From: Bacteroidota bacterium
Lineage (GTDB): Bacteria > Bacteroidota > Bacteroidia > Chitinophagales > Chitinophagaceae
Assembly (NCBI GenBank): GCA_025361325.1
Contig: JANYAL010000116.1
Location: 1 to 18,194 of the forward strand
DNA: 18,194 bases
Reading direction: 5' to 3'
The notes under the pieces are model-generated. The model saw nothing but the letters and a program-made list of their open reading frames with translations. It was not told where the DNA came from and did not search any database. The position numbers were made by a program, and so were the translations under genes. Of the stretch, positions 5,895-12,947 are shown piece after piece; the first letter of the stretch is position 1; each line of letters starts with the position of its first letter.

Positions 5895-7358
5895 TCATTT
5901 CAGAGTCAGCAACACTACGCATTCTATATGGTGCGTATGCGGGAACATATCCACCGGCTGAATTCTTTCCACCCTGTATTTTGAGGCCAGGAGGCTGATA
6001 TCCCGAGCCTGGGTGGCGGTATTGCAGCTCACATATACGATCTTTTGAGCAGCTATCTCTAAAAGTTTGTCAATCAGCTTATCGTGCATCCCTGCACGAG
6101 GCGGGTCAGTGAAGATCACATCGGGCCGACCATGCTGTTCAAAGAAAGCATCCGTGCAAACTTTGATCACATCACCGGTAAAGAATTCGGCGTGCTGAAT
6201 ATTGTTTAGGGTGGCATTCTCCCTGGCATCTTTCACCGCATCTTCGATCGCTTCCACACCGATCACTTTCCCGGCATACTTACTAACAAAAATGCCTATG
6301 CTGCCTGTTCCGCAATAGAGGTCATAGACTGTTTCCGTACCGGTTAGTCCGGCAAAATCCCTGGCCACGCTATATAATTTCTCCGCCTGCCGGGTATTGG
6401 TCTGAAAGAAGGACTTAGGCGATATCTTGAATGTGAGGTCACCCAGTTTTTCCAGTACAAAGCCCTTGCCATGATACACTATTGGTTCCAGGTCGTAGAT
6501 GGTGTCGTTCCATTTCGGGTTAATTGTACAGAGCAGCGTGGTGATGCCAGGCACTTCCTGCAACAGGTGATCGAAGAGTTTTTTGCGTTCGCTTTCTGCC
6601 TCATAATTCAGGCAGATATTCACCATGAGTTCACCGGTAGTGCAATAGCGTATAATGATATTGCGCAGCCAGCCGCTATGTTCCCGGATATTATAGAAAG
6701 TATAATTATTTTCCTCTGCAAAGGAACGTACAGTATCCCGGATCCGGTTGTTCACACCGTCCATCAGGAAACATTCCCGGATATCGAGTACTTTATCGAA
6801 GATACGGGGTACATGGAATCCCAGCGCCCCCGTCTCCTCCGGGGTTGTTTTGATCGCTGTCTTTTCGGTAGAAGCTTCAGAATTTGCCAGTTGTTCATAA
6901 GCCCCTTCTTCGGAGGGGTTTGGGGAGATCCGGTATCGCTTATTGCTGAACGTAAATTCCAGTTTATTGCGGTAATGAATTGTATCTGCGGATCCGATGA
7001 TCGGCATGATCCCGGGCAGTTGTATCTTTCCGATGCGTTGAAGGTTCTGAAGCGCTTCCTGCTGTTTATATTCCAGTTGTTTGTCGTAGGGCAGCATTTG
7101 CCATTTGCAACCGCCGCAAATGCCGAAATGAAGGCAAAAGGGTGTTGTTCTTGCTGTTGAGAACCGGTTGATCCTCACCACCCTGCCTTCGGCCCATTCC
7201 TTCTTATTCTTCGTGAGCTGCACATCAACAACATCGCCGGGCACTGCACCTGTAACAAAAATCACTTTCCCGTCCAGTTTTCCGATAGCCCTGCCCTCTG
7301 CTGCATAAGCGGTGATGGCCAGACTTTCAATAACGATCCTTTTATTTTTTTTTTCCAC
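5895..7358 (-). CDS. rlmD: 23S rRNA (uracil-C5)-methyltransferase, RlmD/RumA type
   Basis: SAM-dependent methyltransferase making m5U in 23S rRNA (U1939 in E. coli for RlmD). The 487-aa protein shows an N-terminal TRAM domain (about 8-65), Fe-S cysteines Cys75, Cys81 and Cys84 (CX5CX2C) with the fourth at Cys196 (DIREC), SAM motif I DLYCGTGSIGIF at 346-357, FTDPPRAG at 416-423, and the catalytic Cys445 (YVSCNTATQARD; most homologues have SCNPAT). The start is GTG (7358-7356); no ATG lies near, and a TAnnTTTG box sits 5 bases before it. Residues about 144-178 (starting SPNPSEEGAYEQ, ending TPEETGAL) are unusual: they are encoded by a GC-rich palindromic repeat placed in frame in the central/RNA-binding part. 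Whether RlmD or RlmCD is the better name cannot be settled here; methyltransferase identity is secure. Confidence 0.92.
   Translation of the reverse strand: MEKKNKRIVIESLAITAYAAEGRAIGKLDGKVIFVTGAVPGDVVDVQLTKNKKEWAEGRVVRINRFSTARTTPFCLHFGICGGCKWQMLPYDKQLEYKQQEALQNLQRIGKIQLPGIMPIIGSADTIHYRNKLEFTFSNKRYRISPNPSEEGAYEQLANSEASTEKTAIKTTPEETGALGFHVPRIFDKVLDIRECFLMDGVNNRIRDTVRSFAEENNYTFYNIREHSGWLRNIIIRYCTTGELMVNICLNYEAESERKKLFDHLLQEVPGITTLLCTINPKWNDTIYDLEPIVYHGKGFVLEKLGDLTFKISPKSFFQTNTRQAEKLYSVARDFAGLTGTETVYDLYCGTGSIGIFVSKYAGKVIGVEAIEDAVKDARENATLNNIQHAEFFTGDVIKVCTDAFFEQHGRPDVIFTDPPRAGMHDKLIDKLLEIAAQKIVYVSCNTATQARDISLLASKYRVERIQPVDMFPHTHHIECVVLLTLK
6826..6928. repeat. GC-rich palindromic repeat element (copy 2, inside rlmD)
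   Basis: The left arm 6826-6847 (GCCCCCGTCTCCTCCGGGGT) and right arm 6899-6928 (AAGCCCCTTCTTCGGAGGGG then TTTGGGGAGA) flank about 50 less GC-rich bases. Inside the right arm, 6902-6908 pairs with 6912-6918 around a 3-base loop. The right arm shares AAGCCCC..GGGGTTTGGGG with copy 1 at 693-717. The element keeps the rlmD frame open and encodes about 35 residues. Confidence 0.6.
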
Positions 7359-7363
7359 AATTG

Positions 7364-7371
7364 CAAAAGTA
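7364..7371 (-). promoter_or_regulatory. -7 promoter element for rlmD
   Basis: Minus-strand TACTTTTG matches TAnnTTTG. CAATT separates it from the GTG start at 7358, which supports that start and predicts a leaderless mRNA. No -33 element is evident. Confidence 0.5.
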
Positions 7372-7406
7372 CCTTATAAATCATCATATATCTTTTGTTA
7401 ATGAAT

Positions 7407-7423
7407 TGTAATTACGAATTACA
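7407..7423. promoter_or_regulatory. Perfect operator-like palindrome between divergent promoters
   Basis: TGTAATT-ACG-AATTACA has perfect 7-bp arms around 3 bases. It lies between the rlmD box (7364-7371) and the thioredoxin-gene box (7463-7470). Its centre (7415) is about 61 bases before the predicted start of the thioredoxin-like gene, a position favoured by CRP/FNR-type activators. The TGTAA-N7-TTACA form is compatible with such a site. The regulator is unknown. Confidence 0.4.
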
Positions 7424-7462
7424 TGATTTGGCGCAAAATGCTGAATTACCAATGATTTTGAA

Positions 7463-7470
7463 TACATTTG
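7463..7470 (+). promoter_or_regulatory. -7 promoter element for the thioredoxin-parvulin pair
   Basis: TACATTTG matches TAnnTTTG exactly; the predicted start near 7475 gives a leader of about 11 nt to the ATG at 7486. It rules out the in-frame TTG at 7468, which lies inside the box. Confidence 0.55.
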
Positions 7471-7485
7471 CAAACTTTAATTACT

Positions 7486-8928
7486 ATGAAAAAGCTGTCA
7501 ATATTACTAGTGCTGACTGTTTTCTACTTAGCTACGTTCAGCCAGGGATTTAAAGTTACCCTTCAGTGCAATGGTTTCAGGTCGGGTATTGTTTACCTGA
7601 CCTATTATATGGGAAACAACCTTAATATAGCCGATTCAGCTGCTTTCAATGAGAATGGTCTGGCGGTGTTTAAGGGCCCCGGTAAATTATATCCCGGTAT
7701 CTATGTTATCGTTTTCCCCGGAAAACAATTGCGTACAGAATTCCTGCTGGATAAGGAGCAGACCCTTTCCATTACCTCCGACACCTCCGACCTGGTGAAC
7801 AAGACCATCGTTACCGGTTCCAAAGAGAACATACCTTACCTGCAGTACCAGAAATTCGTTCTGGCAAAGGGACAAATTCTGCAGGATGAGAAATTGGCGT
7901 TCATGAATTCCAGGACCAAAGCAGATTCCCTGCTGCATGAAAAGAACTACGATGCAGTAAACAAGCAACTTAACGATTACAGGGATAATTTCATCAGGAC
8001 GCAACCCACTTCCATGCTGGCAGTCCTGCTGAAGGCCATGAAGGATCCGCCCTTACCCAAAAAAGTGGCTGTCACCCACCAGGACTCGGTGAATAATTAT
8101 TATTATTACAAGAATCATTATTGGGATGGGATCACGTTCATGGATGATCGTGTGATACGTACCCCATTTTTCATGAAAAAACTGGAGACCTATTACCACG
8201 AGGTTTTGCCACAAACAGCCGATTCCATCATCAGGGATGCTGATTACAAGCTTCTGCTGGCCAGATCTGCTCCTGAAATGTTCAAGTTTCTCCTGAACTG
8301 GCTCACCGATGAATACCTGAACCCGAAGTATATGGGGCAGGACGCGATCTTTGTGCACCTATTTGAAAAATATCACAGCAAAGGTGTCAGCAACTGGCTC
8401 AATGAAAAACAGATGGAGACCATCAGTCGCAGGGCTTATATGCTGATGGCCAACCTGATCGGTGAAAAGGGGGGCAATCTGGAGATGGTAGATTCCTCCA
8501 ATGCCCCATCGTCCTTATATGATGTTTCGGCTGAATATACCCTTATCTGTTTCTGGGACCCCCATTGCGGGCATTGTAAAGAAGAGATCCCGAGAATCGA
8601 TTCCATGTACCGGGCAAGCTGGAAAAAACACAACCTTAAAATCTATGCAGTGCTCACACAGGATGAAAAGGAGGATGTTAAAAAGGATTGGGTCAATTAT
8701 ATCAAGGAGCATGATCTTGGTGGGTGGGTACATGTATACCAGACCCGGGAAATGGAAAAAGCAGAACTCGCAGCTCAAAAGCCCAGTTTCCGTCAGTTGT
8801 ATGATGTTACCATAACACCTACATTATACCTGCTCGACAAAGAAAAACACATCATTGGTAAAAAGCTTACCTGGCAACAGTTGAATGACCTGCTTGAAGT
8901 AAAATGGAAAACCAATACCCAGCAATAA
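7486..8928 (+). CDS. Exported thioredoxin-like protein (DUF4369/DUF5106 type)
   Basis: Probable periplasmic thiol-disulfide oxidoreductase of 480 aa. From ATG 7486 the N-terminus MKKLSILLVLTVFYLATFSQ is a signal peptide with likely cleavage after about residue 19. An N-terminal beta-rich region (about 22-110) resembles DUF4369. A helical middle (about 200-340) resembles DUF5106, as found on Bacteroidota thioredoxins. The C-terminal TlpA/AhpC-like thioredoxin fold has the active site FWDPHCGHC (Cys361, Cys364) and the cis-proline loop ITPT (Pro445). Starting upstream at TTG 7468 would put the start inside the promoter and spoil the signal peptide, so it was not used. The parvulin gene follows after 14 bases, indicating a shared transcript for envelope protein folding. 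Whether it reduces or isomerises disulfides is not visible from sequence. Confidence 0.88.
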   Translation: MKKLSILLVLTVFYLATFSQGFKVTLQCNGFRSGIVYLTYYMGNNLNIADSAAFNENGLAVFKGPGKLYPGIYVIVFPGKQLRTEFLLDKEQTLSITSDTSDLVNKTIVTGSKENIPYLQYQKFVLAKGQILQDEKLAFMNSRTKADSLLHEKNYDAVNKQLNDYRDNFIRTQPTSMLAVLLKAMKDPPLPKKVAVTHQDSVNNYYYYKNHYWDGITFMDDRVIRTPFFMKKLETYYHEVLPQTADSIIRDADYKLLLARSAPEMFKFLLNWLTDEYLNPKYMGQDAIFVHLFEKYHSKGVSNWLNEKQMETISRRAYMLMANLIGEKGGNLEMVDSSNAPSSLYDVSAEYTLICFWDPHCGHCKEEIPRIDSMYRASWKKHNLKIYAVLTQDEKEDVKKDWVNYIKEHDLGGWVHVYQTREMEKAELAAQKPSFRQLYDVTITPTLYLLDKEKHIIGKKLTWQQLNDLLEVKWKTNTQQ

Positions 8929-8942
8929 AACACCGACATCAG

Positions 8943-10880
8943 ATGAAAAGAATTTGCTTTTTACTCATATCGCTTTGTTTTGTGCCGTCCTTATTTGCAC
9001 AGACCCTGTTCACATATGGCAATATCCCTGTTGATAAGGCTGAGTTTTTGAGGGCATACAACAAGAATAAGGTTGCCGTTGCCAACAAGGAAAAATCACT
9101 CCGGGAATACCTGGACCTGTACACCAGGTTCAAATTAAAGGTCAGGGCTGCTATGGATCAGCGTCTTGATACAATGCAGCAATTACAGTATGACCTGCAG
9201 AATTTCAGAAGCCAGGTCGACGAATCCTATATGAACAATGAGAAGGCGCTGGGCCAGCTGGTGGATGAAGCGTTTGAACGAAGCCAGAAAGACATTCATG
9301 TTGTGCATTTTTATATTGAGATCAATGCCGGGATGAGCCTTGCCGATACCCTTAATGCCTGGAAGGCAATAAAGGAGGTACAGGAGAAACTCAGATCGGG
9401 TAACGTTGATTATGAGGAAATGGCTGCAAGCATCACTAAAAAATATGTGCCAGTAAAGCAAAGCGATTTAGGTTTCATTACCGTTTTCAGTTTGCCGTAT
9501 GAATACGAGAACCTGTTATATGGATTGAAGATCGGGGAAACCTGTAGTCCCTTCCGCTCCAGCAAGGGGTTGCACGTATTAAAGGTCATTGAAGAAAGAA
9601 AGAGTGCCGGCAAATGGCGCATTGCCCAGATCCTGTTCGCCTTTCCTCCCGGAGACCATGCAACTTATCTTATTGCACTGCAATCAAAAGCCGATTCTGT
9701 GTATACCCTTTTACAACAGGGACAGGATTTTTCTGATGTGGCGAAACAGGTAAGCAATGATAAATTGACCTATATGAGCGGGGGTGAAATGCCTGAATTC
9801 GGTACCGGTAAGTTTGATTATCTTTTTGAAAAGGAAGTTTTTAAACTCTCCGGGGATGGGGAGATAAGCAAACCCTTTGTTTCTCCCTATGGAATACATA
9901 TCGTTAAAAGACTGAAACGAACCCCGATCCCCACCGAAAAAGACGCAAATTATCTCTATGAGTTGAAACAAAAAGTGCTGCATGATCCCAGGATAAACGG
10001 TGCCAAGGAACGGTTCGTGAAGGAGATCATGTCAAAGGTCATGTATAAGAAGAATACGAAGCTCACTGATGCTGATCTTTACCGTTATGCTGACAGTGTG
10101 GCTCATCTTGATCCTGATAATACCATCAGGAATTTCCCCATCAACGATAAGATTGTCTTAATTTTTGAAAAAGGAACAGCAAAGGGAATTGACTGGCTGA
10201 ATTTTGTACGTTCCTATACAAATAACACGGAATTATATCATGGTGAAAAGAATGCCGCGCTGTTTGACAAATTCATTTCCACGTCTGTACTGGAATACTA
10301 TAAGAAACACCTGGAAGAATATAGTACTGATTTTCGATATCAGATGGAAGAATTCAAGGAGGGGAATATGTTGTTCGAAATCATGGAAAAGAAAATATGG
10401 GGCAATGCATCAACTGACAGTGCGGGCCTTATGAAACAGTATAATGAGCATAAGAAGAATTACTTGTGGGCAGCGAGTGCCAGTGTGATCCTGTTCAATG
10501 CCGCATCCATGAACAAGGCCAATGAGACCATCCGCCTACTCAAAAATGGCAAGCCATGGAAAAAGATCGTTGAAGAAGCAAATAATACCCTCCAGGCAGA
10601 CTCGGGCAGGTATGAGATTTCACAATTACCACTTTCTGCCGGGGTAAAGGCAGTTCCCGGCCTGATAACAGACCCGGTGGTAAATCCAGCTGATGGTACG
10701 GCGAGTTTTATTAAGATCGAGAAGATTTACGAAGAAGGCCTTCAGCGGAATTTTGAAGAGGCAAGGGGGTTGGTGATCAATGACTACCAGAATATTCTGG
10801 AGGAGAAATGGATCGATGAACTTAAAAAGAAATATCCTGTAAAGATAAATGAGCTCGTATTCCAGTCATTGCTGAAATAA
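8943..10880 (+). CDS. Periplasmic peptidyl-prolyl cis-trans isomerase with two parvulin domains
   Basis: SurA/PpiC-type folding catalyst and chaperone of 645 aa. From ATG 8943 there is a clear signal peptide (MKRICFLLISLCFVPSLFAQ, cleavage near residue 19-20). An N-terminal helical chaperone-like segment (about 25-115) precedes parvulin domain 1 (about 118-218; VVHFYIEI, DLGFITVFSLP, GLHVLKV) and parvulin domain 2 (about 225-325; IAQILFAFPP, GGEMPEFGTGKF, GIHIVKRL). The C-terminal 310 residues are helical and look like a decayed third repeat (about 475-590). An in-frame ATG at 8904 lies inside the thioredoxin gene and would bury the signal peptide. The pairing with an exported thioredoxin suggests a role in outer-membrane or secreted protein folding. 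No SurA symbol is given because the domain order differs from E. coli. Confidence 0.9.
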   Translation: MKRICFLLISLCFVPSLFAQTLFTYGNIPVDKAEFLRAYNKNKVAVANKEKSLREYLDLYTRFKLKVRAAMDQRLDTMQQLQYDLQNFRSQVDESYMNNEKALGQLVDEAFERSQKDIHVVHFYIEINAGMSLADTLNAWKAIKEVQEKLRSGNVDYEEMAASITKKYVPVKQSDLGFITVFSLPYEYENLLYGLKIGETCSPFRSSKGLHVLKVIEERKSAGKWRIAQILFAFPPGDHATYLIALQSKADSVYTLLQQGQDFSDVAKQVSNDKLTYMSGGEMPEFGTGKFDYLFEKEVFKLSGDGEISKPFVSPYGIHIVKRLKRTPIPTEKDANYLYELKQKVLHDPRINGAKERFVKEIMSKVMYKKNTKLTDADLYRYADSVAHLDPDNTIRNFPINDKIVLIFEKGTAKGIDWLNFVRSYTNNTELYHGEKNAALFDKFISTSVLEYYKKHLEEYSTDFRYQMEEFKEGNMLFEIMEKKIWGNASTDSAGLMKQYNEHKKNYLWAASASVILFNAASMNKANETIRLLKNGKPWKKIVEEANNTLQADSGRYEISQLPLSAGVKAVPGLITDPVVNPADGTASFIKIEKIYEEGLQRNFEEARGLVINDYQNILEEKWIDELKKKYPVKINELVFQSLLK

Positions 10881-10914
10881 ATGATTTACAATAAAGTGGC
10901 CTTGCCATTACCTT

Positions 10915-11868
10915 TTATACAATGTCCTTTACCACATTTCCAATAATCTTGGGCCTTCCCAATGTATAATAATGAAGTATGGGTACCCCGAATTTTATCA
11001 GTTCCTTTGACTGGTACAAGAGCCATTCTGTGCCTACCTGTTCAACTGCTTCCTCTGTTTTGCATTTGATGATCTCGCGGGTGAGGGTCTGCGGAAGATC
11101 GATATGAAAGACCTTGGGCAGCAAGGTCAGTTGGTTAGTGCTGTATATCGGTTTTAGTCCGGGTATGATTGGAATGTTTATACCCATATCCCTGCAGGAT
11201 TTTACAAATGCATAGTATTTTTCATTATCGAAGAACATCTGGGTGACAATATAATCTGCCCCCAGGTCAACCTTTTGCTTTAGATAATGAAGGTCGCTTT
11301 CCATGTTTGGTGCCTCAAAATGCTTTTCGGGGTAGCCGGCCACACCGATGCAGAATTTCGTACGACTTGTGTTTTTGAGGTCCTCTTCCAGATATATTCC
11401 AGAGTTGAGGTCAACCACCTGTTTTAGGAGGTCGCTTGCGTATTTATGTCCGCCGGTTTCGGGGAAAAAAGCCGTTTCATTTTTCGCGGCATCACCCCGT
11501 AAAATCAACACGTTGTCAATGCCTAGGTAGTGGAGATTGATGAGGGCGTCTTCTGTTTCGCTTACACTAAAACCTCCGCAGATCAGATGTGGTACGGTAT
11601 CAACGATGTAATGATTCATAATGGCAGCACAGATGCTTTCGGTTCCAGGCCTTTTTCGTACAATGACCTTTTGGAAGCTGCCGTCGGCATTCTTTTTAAA
11701 TACATGTTCGCTGCGGTGATAGGTAACATTGATATAAGCAGGCTTGTATTCCATCAGGGGATCAAGATGCTGGTATAGAGATTGAATGCCCTTTCCCTTC
11801 AGGGGAGGAAGTATTTCGAAAGATATAAGTGTGGTTTTGGCGTTGTTGATATGGTCTGTAACTTTCAT
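10915..11868 (-). CDS. metF: Methylenetetrahydrofolate reductase
   Basis: FAD-dependent TIM-barrel enzyme that reduces 5,10-methylene-THF to 5-methyl-THF for methionine synthesis. At 317 aa from ATG 11868 it is near the usual 290-320. Visible family features are LISFEILPP (Glu18, equivalent to the catalytic Glu28 of E. coli), YINVTYH, HLICGG, the FAD-contact motif LILRGD (Asp126), GVAGYPEKH, and KVDLGADYIVTQMFFD. The frame stays open 27 codons further upstream to 11949, but that stretch holds the promoter (11884-11914), so the shorter start is chosen. It stands alone, convergent with the parvulin gene and divergent from lptB. No SAM riboswitch is seen in the short leader (about 11 nt). Confidence 0.95.
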   Translation of the reverse strand: MKVTDHINNAKTTLISFEILPPLKGKGIQSLYQHLDPLMEYKPAYINVTYHRSEHVFKKNADGSFQKVIVRKRPGTESICAAIMNHYIVDTVPHLICGGFSVSETEDALINLHYLGIDNVLILRGDAAKNETAFFPETGGHKYASDLLKQVVDLNSGIYLEEDLKNTSRTKFCIGVAGYPEKHFEAPNMESDLHYLKQKVDLGADYIVTQMFFDNEKYYAFVKSCRDMGINIPIIPGLKPIYSTNQLTLLPKVFHIDLPQTLTREIIKCKTEEAVEQVGTEWLLYQSKELIKFGVPILHYYTLGRPKIIGNVVKDIV

Positions 11869-11883
11869 TGCTTTAAATATCTG

Positions 11884-11914
11884 CAAAAATAGATAAGAAG
11901 CAATAAAGCGCAAA
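11884..11914 (-). promoter_or_regulatory. Full consensus promoter for metF
   Basis: On the minus strand TTTG (11914-11911) and TATTTTTG (11891-11884) are separated by 19 bases, matching both halves of the Bacteroidota primary-sigma promoter. The predicted start is near 11879. This is the best promoter in the window. Confidence 0.7.
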
Positions 11915-11951
11915 CTGCAGTTGAATAATAAATACCATTTCGGTTTCAATA

Positions 11952-11968
11952 TAGGAAATGGTTTCCTA
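11952..11968. promoter_or_regulatory. Perfect palindrome in the metF-lptB divergent region
   Basis: TAGGAAA-TGG-TTTCCTA has perfect 7-bp arms around 3 bases. It sits about 38 bases upstream of the metF -33 element and 168 bases from the lptB promoter box. It could be an operator for metF. The rest of the 291-base gap between metF and lptB is AT-rich and shows nothing else beyond the two promoters. Confidence 0.35.
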
Positions 11969-12135
11969 GTATACTTGTAATAATAAGATGTTCTTAAAAC
12001 AACATTTCAATAATTGAATATATAATCAATGCTCCCTCTATAATTATGCATTCGTGCTATACGGTTGATAAGAATGAAAAGTGTTAATTAGGGGTAATTG
12101 ACAGGCAATTAGCACAACGGCTTACCGGATTACCC

Positions 12136-12143
12136 TATTTTTG
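12136..12143 (+). promoter_or_regulatory. -7 promoter element for lptB
   Basis: TATTTTTG matches TAnnTTTG. The predicted start near 12148 gives a leader of about 12 nt to the TTG start at 12160. No TTG lies at the expected -33 position. Confidence 0.5.
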
Positions 12144-12159
12144 CCCTAAAGAAATAATT

Positions 12160-12927
12160 TTGAGCTTGACCATTCAAACTAGGGATCTTGTTAAAGTGTA
12201 CGGTAACAGAACCGTTGTCAATAAGGTCTCCTTTAATGTAAAGCAAGGAGAAATTGTAGGTTTGCTGGGACCTAATGGTGCGGGTAAGACCACTTCCTTT
12301 TATCAGGTAGTGGGGTTGATAAAACCCGATGAGGGTGAGGTCTTTTTAAATGACGTTAACATCACCCGGATGCCCATGTATAAAAGGGCAAAGATGGGCA
12401 TCGGATATCTGCCTCAGGAAGCCAGTATTTTCAGAAAATTAAATGTGGAGGATAATATCTCTGCAGTGCTTGAAATGACCAAACTGGATAAGTTTCAGCA
12501 AAAAGAACGTCTTGAATTACTGTTGGACGAATTCAACCTGCAGCGGGTAAGAAAGAACAATGGCGACACCTTAAGTGGTGGTGAACGCAGAAGAACTGAG
12601 ATTGCCCGCGCCCTTGCAGTTGATCCAAAGTTCATTTTATTAGATGAGCCTTTCGCTGGGGTGGACCCCATTGCTGTAGAGGATATACAGGCTATTGTGG
12701 CCAAGCTCAAGTTCCGGAATATAGGTATTCTGATAACCGATCATAATGTCAATGAAACGCTTTCCATTTGCGACAGGGCATACCTGCTAATAGACGGGAA
12801 AATATTCACCCACGGTACTGCTGAAGAGCTGGCAAATGATGAACAGGTGCGTCGCTTATACCTGGGTAGGAATTTTGAACTGAAAAGAAAAGATTACTTA
12901 CATGTAGAAGCTGCTGCCCGCGAATAA
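12160..12927 (+). CDS. lptB: LPS export ABC transporter ATP-binding protein LptB
   Basis: ATPase of the LptB2FG complex that extracts LPS from the inner membrane and drives it along the Lpt bridge. The 255-aa protein has Walker [10 protein letters not shown] (37-45), the LptB-typical Q-loop region [12 protein letters not shown] (83-94), signature LSGGERRR (138-145), Walker B FILLDEP (158-164), DPIAVEDIQ, and the H-loop ITDHNV (His195). The [12 protein letters not shown] sequence and strong conservation of the Q-loop separate LptB from generic ABC ATPases. The start appears to be TTG at 12160: no ATG or GTG occurs in frame upstream before the promoter box, and homologues begin at this point. 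The GH3-family gene follows after 20 bases. Confidence 0.93.
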   Translation: MSLTIQTRDLVKVYGNRTVVNKVSFNVKQGEIVGLLGPNGAGKTTSFYQVVGLIKPDEGEVFLNDVNITRMPMYKRAKMGIGYLPQEASIFRKLNVEDNISAVLEMTKLDKFQQKERLELLLDEFNLQRVRKNNGDTLSGGERRRTEIARALAVDPKFILLDEPFAGVDPIAVEDIQAIVAKLKFRNIGILITDHNVNETLSICDRAYLLIDGKIFTHGTAEELANDEQVRRLYLGRNFELKRKDYLHVEAAARE

Positions 12928-12947
12928 TTATTTATCTTGTCCGGGAA

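Noticed and set aside
6471..7160. Open frame of 229 codons on the plus strand
   Set aside because: It lies wholly antisense to rlmD, which has clear catalytic motifs; the antisense product shows no family features.
7468..7485. TTG start for the thioredoxin-like gene
   Set aside because: The TTG is the end of the TACATTTG promoter box; starting at ATG 7486 gives a clean signal peptide.
8904..8942. Upstream ATG for the parvulin gene
   Set aside because: It lies inside the thioredoxin gene and would place 13 polar residues before the signal peptide.
11869..11949. N-terminal extension of metF by 27 codons
   Set aside because: This stretch contains the full consensus promoter, and the known family start is at MKVTDHI.
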